A stretch of DNA of 26,377 bases from NCBI GenBank assembly GCA_023436175.1, contig JAEZKE010000105.1, positions 1-26,377 on the forward strand. The letters run 5' to 3'. The notes below the pieces were generated by a model. That model saw only the letters and a program-made list of their open reading frames with translations, did no database searches and was not told the origin of the DNA. This document shows positions 1 through 7,455 of the stretch, piece by piece. The translations under genes were made by a program, and so were the position numbers. This DNA is from Methanobacteriota archaeon. Lineage in GTDB: Archaea; Methanobacteriota; Methanobacteria; Methanobacteriales; Methanobacteriaceae. Each line of letters begins with the position of its first letter. Position 1 is the first letter of the stretch.

Positions 1-440
1 TCTACGATTTTCGGTGCGTCAAATCAAAGATTTGACAGATTTTTGGGGACTGTCAAACGCTTTGCGTTTGAGCATTGGAAATCTTTGATTTCCAAAGGTT
101 AGAAAAATGCTGTGCATTTTTCTAAAAGTTCTCCGAATTTTTGGAGCTCTCGAGACTCTTGAAATCTTCGATTTCGGAGCGCGAAACAGAGTTTCGCAAG
201 CTTTGTCTCGGGGCCACGAAATCTTTGGTTTTGATGGCGCAAAAATCAAAGATTTTTGTAAGCTATGGTTTTCCTTCAACATCAAAATCGTAGATTTTGA
301 CAGTTTCCTCGGCCCCGAATGCTGTCAAAACTGTAAGTTTTGACGCGACAAACACGTTGTGTTTGTCAGCTACGCATTCGAAGGCCCGAATACCTGTGTT
401 TGGCGGCCCAAAAAATATTGAAAATATTTTTTGGAGGCGT
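1..440. repeat. Triloop hairpin array, cluster 1
   Basis: This stretch is a chain of short inverted repeats, nearly all with a 3-base spacer. Perfect ones, with arm length and loop: 18-36 (8, AAA), 53-71 (8, TTT), 75-95 (9, TTT), 99-125 (12, TGT), 161-175 (6, TTC), 181-197 (7, AGA), 240-258 (8, AAA), 282-300 (8, GTA), 324-344 (9, GTA), 347-367 (9, GTT) and 408-434 (12, GAA). 217-233 (loop TTT) and 131-146 need G-U pairs. Arm sequences differ between units. Longer stems enclose groups: 208-215 with 311-318 (8 bp), or 311-314/316-322 with 374-380/383-386; these two exclude each other. The array probably continues left of the window. The short reading frames crossing it look like by-products of the palindromes. 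The function is unknown. Confidence 0.85.
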
Positions 441-554
441 TAGGGCATATAAAATTTTTTTTATAAATTGATGTCTAAAATATTTGATTATTCACTATAA
501 TTAAATTAAATAAAATAAGTTATATTTTCAATAAGATTAATTTATACTTCCATC

Positions 555-564
555 TTTATATAAT
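555..564 (+). promoter_or_regulatory. TATA box for larB
   Basis: TTTATATAAT is a good archaeal TATA box. It lies about 30 bases before the larB ATG, so a transcript starting the usual 25 or so bases downstream would have almost no leader. The possible ribosome binding site (GTGAT, 581-585) is weak, which fits a leaderless or nearly leaderless mRNA. An alternative TATA-like stretch lies at 538-546. Confidence 0.5.
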
Positions 565-588
565 GAAGTAGATAAAATTAGTGATATC

Positions 589-1353
589 ATGAAAGAAATA
601 CTTCAAAAACTCATAGAAGGAAAAATTTCACTTCAAGAAGCTGAAAAACAGCTTAAAGCAATGCAAATTGAAGAAATAGGGGACTTTGCAAAGTTAGATA
701 CTGGTAGGGAAGCAAGGACTGGAATCCCTGAGGCAATTTTTGCGGAAAGTAAGGAAGATGAAGACCTTATAAAAATCATACTTAAAGGTACAGATAAAGG
801 CAGGTTAATGGTAACAAAGCTTGAGAAAGATAGATATGATTTAATAAAGCCTCAAATTGATATACTTGAAGATAAAGGTTTTAAATTTGAGTATAATTCC
901 CGGGCAAAAATTTTACTCATTAAAAATCATGAAATTGAAAAAAATGGTAAAATTGGCGTTATTACGGCTGGAACATCGGATATTGCAGTTGCAGAAGAAG
1001 CAAGAATAACCGCAGAAGAAGTGGGTTGTGAAGTCTTAACATCTTATGATGTGGGTGTTGCAGGTATTCACAGGCTTTTTGCACATATTAAGGAAATGAT
1101 TGAAGCAGATGTTAAAGCACTCATAGTAGTTGCCGGAATGGAAGGTGCATTACCTTCTGTAGTTGCTGGTCTTGTTGATGTGCCGGTTATTGGTGTCCCA
1201 ACATCAGTTGGTTACGGTGTTGGCGAAGGAGGATTTACAGCTCTTTTTGCAATGCTCCAATCATGTGCTCCTGGAATTGCAGTTGTAAATATTGATAATG
1301 GATTTGGTGCAGGAGTATTCGCGGCTAAACTAACTAAGCAAACATTAAAATAA
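589..1353 (+). CDS. larB: Pyridinium-3,5-biscarboxylic acid mononucleotide synthase LarB
   Basis: LarB carboxylates and hydrolyses nicotinic acid adenine dinucleotide, the first step towards the nickel-pincer nucleotide cofactor first found in lactate racemase. The 254-residue protein has the family's usual length. A helical N-terminal part (about 1-115) precedes a PurE-like domain with AGTSD at 127-131, GMEGALPS at 183-190, SVGYG at 206-210 and a Cys at 226 in LQSCAPG. That Cys matches, by motif, the reactive Cys described in bacterial LarB. The later pathway genes larC and larE are not in the window. Only 47 bases separate it from the following importer genes, so co-transcription is possible. 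The family call is firm; which enzyme uses the cofactor in this cell is not known. Confidence 0.9.
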   Translation: MKEILQKLIEGKISLQEAEKQLKAMQIEEIGDFAKLDTGREARTGIPEAIFAESKEDEDLIKIILKGTDKGRLMVTKLEKDRYDLIKPQIDILEDKGFKFEYNSRAKILLIKNHEIEKNGKIGVITAGTSDIAVAEEARITAEEVGCEVLTSYDVGVAGIHRLFAHIKEMIEADVKALIVVAGMEGALPSVVAGLVDVPVIGVPTSVGYGVGEGGFTALFAMLQSCAPGIAVVNIDNGFGAGVFAAKLTKQTLK

Positions 1354-1400
1354 TTTTAAATCTCATACTAATATTAAAAAAAGTATGGGTTCATAACTTT

Positions 1401-2369
1401 ATGAATAAACTAGTGATAGGATGCTTAGCTGTAATTTTAGTTATTGCATTATCAGGAGCTTATCTATCAGAAGTTTACAGCTATAACCATCCTAAAGATA
1501 CGGTACGAATTGGATATCTTGCTAATGACCAGCATAGCTTAGCACTAGCTATTGCAACTGCAAAGGGAATGTTTGAAGCTGAAGGGATAAAAGTTGAACT
1601 ACAGCAGTTTAATGTTGGCGCTGATATAGTAATTGCCATGGCTGCCGGACAAATTGATGTGGGATATGTTGGAATTGCACCTGCAACGATGGCTATAGAT
1701 AAAGGGATGCCCTTAAAGATTGTTGCAGCTGTGAATGGAGAAGGCAGCGGTATTGTAATTTCAAAAAATTCAACTATTAATAATTTAACTGATTTTGAAG
1801 GTAATACTTTAGTTATACCATCTAAAGGTTCCATACAGGACATTTTACTGAATTATTTACTTCAAAAAAATGACATAAACTCTAAATCAATGGATATAAG
1901 AGAAATGCAGACATCTTTAATGCCTGAAGCTCTTCAATCAGGGAAAATTGGGGGGTACATTGTATGGGAACCGTATGTTACTAAAGCGGATTCTGGGGGA
2001 TATGGAAAAACATTCATGTATTCTGATGAAATATGGGAGAATCATCCCTGTTGTGTTATAATAGCAAGCGATAATTTCAGGCAAAATAATCCAGATAAAC
2101 TTAAAAAAATACTTAAAATACATCAAAATGCAACTGATTATATTTACAGTAATAGTGATGATGCAGGTTTGATACTGTCAAAACAGTTTAAAATAAGTGT
2201 TAGCACTGAAAAAGAGGTACTAAGCCATATTAAATTTGTATCAGTGCCTGATGAAGATTTTATAAATGATAGTTTAAAAATAATGAGTATTCAAAGACAA
2301 TTAGGATATGTAGAGCATAATATAACCCTAGATAGAATATTTGACCTCAGATATTTACCTTCAAAGTGA
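1401..2369 (+). CDS. ABC transporter substrate-binding protein, SsuA/TauA/NMT1 type
   Basis: This is the extracytoplasmic binding protein of an ABC importer. One hydrophobic N-terminal segment (about residues 3-26) should act as signal peptide or membrane anchor; there is no clear lipobox Cys. The mature part starts with DTVRIGYL and contains the stretch GADIVIAMAAGQIDVGYVG, followed by APATMA. That pattern is typical of proteins binding sulfonates, taurine, nitrate or thiamine-precursor pyrimidines. The length (322 residues) is usual for the family. The permease starts 16 bases after its stop and the ATPase follows, so the three form one operon. The ligand cannot be read from sequence. Its place next to larB raises the idea of a cofactor- or nickel-related ligand, but this is only a guess from position. 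Confidence 0.88.
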   Translation: MNKLVIGCLAVILVIALSGAYLSEVYSYNHPKDTVRIGYLANDQHSLALAIATAKGMFEAEGIKVELQQFNVGADIVIAMAAGQIDVGYVGIAPATMAIDKGMPLKIVAAVNGEGSGIVISKNSTINNLTDFEGNTLVIPSKGSIQDILLNYLLQKNDINSKSMDIREMQTSLMPEALQSGKIGGYIVWEPYVTKADSGGYGKTFMYSDEIWENHPCCVIIASDNFRQNNPDKLKKILKIHQNATDYIYSNSDDAGLILSKQFKISVSTEKEVLSHIKFVSVPDEDFINDSLKIMSIQRQLGYVEHNITLDRIFDLRYLPSK

Positions 2370-2385
2370 TTAAAGGAGGATTAAT

Positions 2386-3132
2386 ATGAAAAAAGCAGTA
2401 ACAGCACTTATAATACCTGCTCTGATTGTTATAATCTGGTCGCTATTAACTTCATTTAATATTATTCCTGAATATATACTACCTTCGCCATCTGAGGTAT
2501 TTAGCTCATTTTTAGGATTATTGGGAACTAATGAGCTACTCATAGATACTTTAGCAACTCTTTCAAGGGTTATCACAGGTTTAATTATTGCGGCGGCGAT
2601 TGCAATTCCTTTAGGAATTATTTTGGGGTGGTCAAAAAAAGCTGAAAACCTCTCAAATTTAACTATTCAGATTTTAAGGCCAATACCTCCCCTTGCATGG
2701 ATACCTTTCGCCATGCTCTGGTTTGGATTAGGATTTGAATCCGCAGTTTTTATTATATTTATGGGAACATTTTTCCCTGTACTTATTAATACGATAGATA
2801 GGGTTAAAAGAATAAATAAAGTATTTGTAGAGTCTGCATATACATTAGGTGCTTCTGAGCGCCAAATTTTAACTAATGTAGTAATGCCAGCATCTTTACC
2901 TTCAATATTTACTGGTTTAAGAGTTGGAATTGGAATAGGGTTAATGTGTACAGTAGCAGCAGAGATGATTGCTGTAAAATCTGGTTTAGGTTATCTCATA
3001 ATGGAATCCATGAATTTAATAGATACTGGTGGTGTGATTGTTGGAATGCTTATAATAGGTATTATTGGGTTTTCAATGGATTATTCATTTAGAAAGGCTG
3101 AAAATAAGTATGTTTTGTGGAGTGGAAATTAA
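2386..3132 (+). CDS. ABC transporter permease, SsuC/TauC type
   Basis: This is the membrane subunit of the same importer, 248 residues long with about six predicted membrane segments. The cytoplasmic EAA loop that docks on the ATPase is visible as ESAYTLGASERQILTNVVMP, about residues 149-168. The start is set by a strong ribosome binding site, AAAGGAGGA, a few bases upstream. The order of binding protein, permease and ATPase is the common one for this importer class. The family is clear and the substrate is unknown. Confidence 0.9.
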   Translation: MKKAVTALIIPALIVIIWSLLTSFNIIPEYILPSPSEVFSSFLGLLGTNELLIDTLATLSRVITGLIIAAAIAIPLGIILGWSKKAENLSNLTIQILRPIPPLAWIPFAMLWFGLGFESAVFIIFMGTFFPVLINTIDRVKRINKVFVESAYTLGASERQILTNVVMPASLPSIFTGLRVGIGIGLMCTVAAEMIAVKSGLGYLIMESMNLIDTGGVIVGMLIIGIIGFSMDYSFRKAENKYVLWSGN

Positions 3133-3152
3133 AAAACATTTTTTGGTGGAAA

Positions 3153-3890
3153 ATGTCTAAAATAGCTGTAAATAATGTTTCAAAGATATTTGGAAGTAAA
3201 GGAACTACCTTTAGATCACTGGATAATCTTAATTTTAAGGTTAATGAAGGAGAATTTTTATGTATTCTTGGCCCTTCAGGATGCGGAAAATCCACCATTC
3301 TCCGGCTTATGGCAGGTTTGGATAAACCAAGTTCTGGCCAAATTTTAATGGATAATGAAGTCATAATTGGGCCAGATTGTAAGTGTGGAATGGTATTTCA
3401 GGAATATTCTCTTTTTCCATGGAGAAGCGTCATTGAAAATGTTGCTTTTCCCTTGGAAATGAAAGGAGTTGCAGAGGAAGAAAGGTATAAAATTGCTGAA
3501 GATTACCTGAAAATAGTTGAACTCCAAAATTTCAGAGATTCCATGCCGCATGAACTTTCAGGAGGGATGAAACAGCGAGTTGCAATTGTTAGATCATTAG
3601 CGGGCGATCCAGATGTACTTTTAATGGACGAACCGTTTGGAGCCCTCGATATTCAAACAAGAAGCCAACTTCAAAAAGATCTGCTGAAGATATGGGAAGA
3701 TAAAGGTAAAACAATTGTTTTTGTAACTCATGATATTGATGAGGCAATATTTTTAGGAGATAGAGTTATTTTAATGAGTAAAGGCCCTGGAAGAGTTAAT
3801 AGAATCTTTAAAGTTAGTATTAAGAGAATTAGGGATAGTTTGGCCCCTGATTTTTTAAATTTAAAGAAAGAGATAATGAATTTGCTTTAA
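3153..3890 (+). CDS. ABC transporter ATP-binding protein, SsuB/TauB type
   Basis: This ATPase powers the importer encoded just upstream. It shows Walker A GPSGCGKS, the Q-loop region (MVFQEYSLFPW), signature LSGGMKQR, Walker B VLLMDEP and the switch His in VTHD. The length is 245 residues from the ATG at 3153. I chose that start because GGTGG lies at the right distance before it and the protein then opens with MSKIAVNNVSKIF, as relatives do. A GTG at 3117, overlapping the permease, would add 12 atypical residues and lacks a good ribosome binding site. The gap to the permease stop is 20 bases. Confidence 0.92.
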   Translation: MSKIAVNNVSKIFGSKGTTFRSLDNLNFKVNEGEFLCILGPSGCGKSTILRLMAGLDKPSSGQILMDNEVIIGPDCKCGMVFQEYSLFPWRSVIENVAFPLEMKGVAEEERYKIAEDYLKIVELQNFRDSMPHELSGGMKQRVAIVRSLAGDPDVLLMDEPFGALDIQTRSQLQKDLLKIWEDKGKTIVFVTHDIDEAIFLGDRVILMSKGPGRVNRIFKVSIKRIRDSLAPDFLNLKKEIMNLL

Positions 3891-3902
3891 AGTTGAGAAT
3901 GA

Positions 3903-3937
3903 TTCAAAAATTTTATTTTTTCTAAAAAGTTTTTGAA
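3903..3937 (+). terminator. Possible terminator after the ABC importer operon
   Basis: An 8-base inverted repeat (TTCAAAAA at 3903-3910, TTTTTGAA at 3930-3937) flanks a T-rich stretch, 13 bases after the ATPase stop. T-runs are the main archaeal termination signal. The call rests on position and T-richness only. Confidence 0.4.
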
Positions 3938-3999
3938 ATTACACCTTGTGATGGTTAGTATACAAAAGTATAGTATGTATCTTTTCTAGCCGTACTTAA

Positions 4000-4009
4000 T
4001 TTAAATATA
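4000..4009 (+). promoter_or_regulatory. TATA box for the 33-codon microprotein gene
   Basis: TTTAAATATA lies about 50 bases before the microprotein ATG, which leaves room for a leader of about 20-25 bases that includes GAGGTG. A second TATA-like run at 4030-4037 is too close to the start to serve it. Confidence 0.45.
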
Positions 4010-4052
4010 ATTTAGTGTAATTAGTACAGTATATATAGCTCGAGGTGAAAAT

Positions 4053-4154
4053 ATGTTAGTAGAATTTGATTTACCACACTGGTGCTGTGGCCCTAAAGGC
4101 TGTCAGTTAGAAATAGAATACGGTGAAATGATAGACGCAGAAGATGCTCATTAA
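4053..4154 (+). CDS. Cys-rich 33-residue microprotein
   Basis: This short reading frame has features of a real gene: a TATA box at 4000-4009, a near-perfect ribosome binding site GAGGTG at 4042-4047, an ATG five bases later and a clean TAA. The protein begins MLVEFDLPHWCCGPKGCQ and continues with an acidic tail ending DAEDAH. The three Cys (CC, then C five residues on) next to His and Trp suggest metal or Fe-S binding, or a redox role; this is inference. It lacks a membrane segment or signal peptide. It stands alone between the importer operon and a hairpin cluster. I do not recognise the family. Conservation of the reading frame in related genomes would be the deciding evidence. Confidence 0.6.
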   Translation: MLVEFDLPHWCCGPKGCQLEIEYGEMIDAEDAH

Positions 4155-4217
4155 ATAGGGTAGATATATGCAGAATAATTTAATTTAATCAACTTATTTT
4201 TTCATTTTTATCTTTTA

Positions 4218-4314
4218 CACTCAAATGCGAAGCATTTGGTGCATCACAATCTTCGATTGTGATAGCACTCGAAAATTGGAAATTTTCACATGCCCGAGCA
4301 TTCATGTTCGAGGG
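4218..4314. repeat. Triloop hairpin cluster 2
   Basis: There are three perfect inverted repeats with 3-base loops: 4222-4238 (arms 7, GAA), 4243-4263 (arms 9, TTC) and 4271-4287 (arms 7, GGA). A fourth, at 4295-4310, has a 2-base loop and one G-U pair. The second extends past a single unpaired A (4264) into a 4-bp clamp, GTGC 4239-4242 with GCAC 4265-4268. The first has the mirror form: unpaired T4221, then clamp CAC 4218-4220 with GTG 4239-4241. These two clamps share bases and exclude each other. The fourth has unpaired A4311 and a 2-bp CC/GG clamp. The rest of 4155-4449 is AT-rich spacer with no further feature that I can support. Confidence 0.8.
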
Positions 4315-4449
4315 TTTTAACATTGTCTGACTTTAATAGAATTAAAAACTTGACAATATTTAAGAAATAAAAAGAATAAAATAATACTGAAAATGAAGTT
4401 TTAATGTTTATCTTATTAAAATATTTTAATCTGAGCTAAAGGTGATTTT

Positions 4450-4968
4450 ATGGACGTTTTTGAAGCTGTAAGTAAAAGGCGGAGTATTAGGAAGTATAAA
4501 GACACTGAAATTGATGATGAAAAACTTCAAAATATACTTGAAGTGGCTAGAATTGCACCATCAGCTGCCAACAGGCAGGAATGGAAATTTATAGTTGTTA
4601 AAGACAACGAAACAAGAGAAAAACTTGTAGAAGCAGCAAATGGCCAACAATTCGTTGCGGAAGCACCTGTTACAATTGTAGCGTGCTCAACAGAGTCTGA
4701 GAGGGTAATGCCTTGTGGCCAATATGCATACACTGTAGACCTTTCAATTGCTGTATCATTTATGATTCTTGAAGCAGTAGAACAGGGCCTTGGAACATGC
4801 TGGCTTGGAGCATTTGATGAAGAAAAAGTCAGGAATATTTTAGAGATTCCTGAAAGAATAAGGGTTCCTGCAATGTTTACTTTAGGATATCCAGATGAAA
4901 GCCCCCATGCAAGGCCGCGGAAACATTTAGATGAAATTGTAAGCAGTGAAAAATACGTCACTCCTTAA
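4450..4968 (+). CDS. Nitroreductase family protein
   Basis: This is a small FMN-dependent oxidoreductase of the nitroreductase fold, 172 residues, normal for the short archaeal and bacterial members. The FMN-contacting N-terminal motif RRSIRKY starts at about residue 10, followed by ARIAPSAANRQEWKF, and the C-terminal half has GLGTCWLGAF, the usual second FMN-site segment. Such proteins work as cytoplasmic homodimers using NAD(P)H or reduced deazaflavin. The true substrate is rarely known and cannot be predicted here. AAAGGTG precedes the start. It appears to be a single-gene unit. Confidence 0.9.
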   Translation: MDVFEAVSKRRSIRKYKDTEIDDEKLQNILEVARIAPSAANRQEWKFIVVKDNETREKLVEAANGQQFVAEAPVTIVACSTESERVMPCGQYAYTVDLSIAVSFMILEAVEQGLGTCWLGAFDEEKVRNILEIPERIRVPAMFTLGYPDESPHARPRKHLDEIVSSEKYVTP

Positions 4969-5143
4969 AATTTTTCATTTTTAAATTTATTTTTTGTATT
5001 TAAAAATTGTATATGGGTTTATTTTTGAAAATTCGCCAGATGGAATGTTTAACCAACATAAAAAATCTCTTTTTTTAATTATACATTAATTCCATCAAAA
5101 TCCATTAACCTTTTATTTAAGAAGAGATAATAACTTTATTGCA

Positions 5144-5155
5144 GTAATATATTAC
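5144..5155 (+). promoter_or_regulatory. Palindromic TATA-like promoter of the flippase gene
   Basis: GTAATATATTAC is a perfect 12-base palindrome centred about 37 bases before the flippase ATG. The distance is right for a TATA box (start of transcription near 5175). Its symmetry could also make it an operator. The 4969-5143 stretch before it is AT-rich with nothing else recognisable. Confidence 0.4.
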
Positions 5156-5186
5156 TTGCAAATATTATGTTTAGTAGGGGAATGGC

Positions 5187-6731
5187 ATGCGAAAAGTGGT
5201 AAAAGGTAGTTTTCTTAATTTATTTGGCAATATTTTGTTTAGGATAGGCGGCTATCTTTATAGGGTATTGATACAGTATTTATTGGGCGTTACAGGATAT
5301 GGTATTGTAAGTCTAGTCCTTCCCCTGCAGAATGTTTTGATATTAGTTGCCGCTGCAGGTATTCCTCCTGCTGTAGCAAAATATGTGGCAGAGTACCATG
5401 CTAAAAATGATAGTTATATGGTTAAACAGGTTATCAAAACCTCTGCAAAAATCATGGTTGTAATGAGCATTATTGCTACTCTACTTATTTTTTTCCTTGC
5501 AGAGCCATTAGCTCCATTTTTACACTGGCAGCCGAGTATTATAATTCTTTTTCAGATAATTGGATTTATAACTCCTTTCAGCATAATTTTAGGATTGGTG
5601 AGGGGTGTATTTCAGGGTTATCAAGATATGGGTAATCTTCTTTTAACCAGGGCTGCTGAGCAAATATTCACGATAATATTGGCGGTAAGTCTGATTTTAT
5701 TGGGCTTTTATGTGTTAGGTGCGGTTATTGGGACTATACTAGGATTTGCTATAGCTGCAGTTCTTTCTCTGTTACTGTTTAAAGAAAGAATATGGAAAAA
5801 CATCAAAGATGCAAAGAAAAGCTCAGGATATATTAATGAATATGGCTTGGCTAAAAAGCTTTTGATATTTTCATTACCTGTTACTGTGGTTGGATTAGCT
5901 GAACTGGCATTATTTGATACTGGGACTTATATTATTAACATATTTTTAAATGAAACCTATGTGGGTTATTACAATATTGTCAGCCCTGTTTCGAGAATTC
6001 CACTTATAATTTCTTCATCCATTGCAGTGGCTATACTTCCTGCGGCTTCAGAAGCTTTAAGCCTTAAAAATAACCATATAATTGAAAAATATGTAATATA
6101 TTCTTACAGGTACTTGATTCTGGTTCTTCTTCCCCTCTGTGCACTTGTTATACTTTTTTCCCAGCCAATACTGGTAATTATATTCCCAAGGGCCCCACTT
6201 GCTTATCTTTTTGCAGGAAATGCATTGACCATTTTAATAGCTGCAATGGCATTTTTTTCTGTGTATATAGTGTCATCAAGCATTTCTCAGGGATTAGGGA
6301 AACCATATTTGCCTATGTATTTTTTAATTTTTGGAAGTATTGTAAATCTGATTTTAACATGGTTACTTGTCCCTTTATATGGTTTAAATGGTGCAGCAGC
6401 AGCTACAGCAGTAGCTACATTTATAATCATGATTTTTTCAGTATGGAAAGTTCTTGAGATAAGCAATACTCAATTGCCCTATGTTAACTTAATTAAAATA
6501 GTAATTGCTTCAGTTTTAACTGGTATAATAATTGAATTAATTCCTAAAACAGTTATGGGCCTGTTAATTGCGATTATAATCCTTTCATTTATCTATTTGT
6601 TTATTTTAGCATTCATCGGCGCTTTAGAAAAAAGAGACTTGAATCTTTTAAATAAACTTGGACGCAGGTTAGGCCCCTTATCTGGAATGTTTATGAAAAT
6701 GAATAGATTCTTAGAAAAATTTGTTAAATAA
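5187..6731 (+). CDS. Polysaccharide/lipid-linked oligosaccharide flippase, MOP superfamily
   Basis: This is a 514-residue integral membrane protein with about 14 hydrophobic segments, as in Wzx, SpoVB and MurJ-like flippases of the MOP superfamily. It opens with MRKVVKGSFLNLFGNILFRI, followed by an internal YLLGVTGYGIVSLVLPLQ segment typical of SpoVB/RfbX-like members. These proteins move lipid-linked sugars across the cytoplasmic membrane. In a pseudomurein-walled methanogen the cargo could be a cell-wall precursor, an S-layer glycan or another polymer; sequence alone cannot decide. No glycosyltransferase genes lie beside it. It converges on the Fe-S protein gene with only nine bases between the stops. 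Confidence 0.87.
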   Translation: MRKVVKGSFLNLFGNILFRIGGYLYRVLIQYLLGVTGYGIVSLVLPLQNVLILVAAAGIPPAVAKYVAEYHAKNDSYMVKQVIKTSAKIMVVMSIIATLLIFFLAEPLAPFLHWQPSIIILFQIIGFITPFSIILGLVRGVFQGYQDMGNLLLTRAAEQIFTIILAVSLILLGFYVLGAVIGTILGFAIAAVLSLLLFKERIWKNIKDAKKSSGYINEYGLAKKLLIFSLPVTVVGLAELALFDTGTYIINIFLNETYVGYYNIVSPVSRIPLIISSSIAVAILPAASEALSLKNNHIIEKYVIYSYRYLILVLLPLCALVILFSQPILVIIFPRAPLAYLFAGNALTILIAAMAFFSVYIVSSSISQGLGKPYLPMYFLIFGSIVNLILTWLLVPLYGLNGAAAATAVATFIIMIFSVWKVLEISNTQLPYVNLIKIVIASVLTGIIIELIPKTVMGLLIAIIILSFIYLFILAFIGALEKRDLNLLNKLGRRLGPLSGMFMKMNRFLEKFVK

Positions 6732-6740
6732 GAGATCAGC

Positions 6741-7442
6741 CTACTTCTTTCCATGTGGACAAGCATAAATACATAATCCACAGACTTTCCAGTCAGCATC
6801 CTCATCATCGCCGTAAATGTATTCTTCACATTTCCTGGCATCATACCTCTCTTCTCGTCTTTCTTCTTTCTTGAAAGGCTCCCCTGTAAAAGCAGATACT
6901 GGACATATGTCTACGCATTCGTTGCATTCACCGCACTGCGCCTCCATAGGCTTTCCAGTTATAATTAATGGAGCATCTGTAAGTACAGTTGCCCAGCGGA
7001 CTCTTGGCCCTGCTTCAGGCGTTACAAGTAAGCAACTTTTACCGATCCATCCGAGCCCTGCTAAATTTGCAGCTAATTTATGTGAAAAGACAGCACATAT
7101 CCGTTCGTCATCAAAACGTTCTGATGCAGGTACTGGAAGTGCTTTATATCCGCTCTGTTGTATAATGCTCCCTAACTTAGATGTTAAAAGGTCAAGACGT
7201 AAATTTGTGATATCATAAGCGTGACGATAATTAACTGCAACGGCACGGTTTTCTCGATTTGGTAATTCATCAACTATAGTTTGAGGTAGTGTAATACCTA
7301 TGGAAATTGCTTTAGGGTATTGAGCACATATTGCGCCTCCTTGATCTGTGATCGCCTCTTTTGCGCGAGATAGATCTGCAACACCAAAAAAATCAGCACC
7401 TTCATGTTCTGCCATAATTCGTATTTGGTAATCAAGCTGCAT
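6741..7442 (-). CDS. QueG-like 4Fe-4S double-cluster protein
   Basis: The protein has 233 residues. The N-terminal part (to about 165) resembles the base of epoxyqueuosine reductase (QueG) and reductive-dehalogenase-like proteins, with RICAVFSHKLAANLAGLGWI then GKS. A two-cluster ferredoxin domain follows: CGECNECVDICP at about 170-181 and CGLCIYACPHGKK at the C-terminus. It is clearly shorter than bacterial QueG (about 350-380 residues) because the C-terminal repeat domain is missing. Archaea generally make archaeosine rather than queuosine, so a literal QueG role is doubtful. An electron-transfer or corrinoid-linked reductase is more likely. A GAGGGG ribosome binding site supports the start. 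The GNAT gene ends 13 bases upstream, so the two are probably co-transcribed. Confidence 0.8.
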   Translation of the reverse strand: MQLDYQIRIMAEHEGADFFGVADLSRAKEAITDQGGAICAQYPKAISIGITLPQTIVDELPNRENRAVAVNYRHAYDITNLRLDLLTSKLGSIIQQSGYKALPVPASERFDDERICAVFSHKLAANLAGLGWIGKSCLLVTPEAGPRVRWATVLTDAPLIITGKPMEAQCGECNECVDICPVSAFTGEPFKKEERREERYDARKCEEYIYGDDEDADWKVCGLCIYACPHGKK

Positions 7443-7455
7443 AGTTTTCCCCTCA

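Noticed and set aside
19..343. Open reading frames of 78 and 88 codons on both strands
   Set aside because: They run straight through the hairpin array, lack ribosome binding sites and repeat similar residues only because the palindromes recur.
1..440. CRISPR array
   Set aside because: There is no constant repeat with unique spacers. Unit sequences differ, units are shorter than CRISPR repeats and spacing is irregular.
3117..3152. GTG start for the importer ATPase overlapping the permease
   Set aside because: It adds 12 atypical residues. The ATG at 3153 has GGTGG and the family-typical start.
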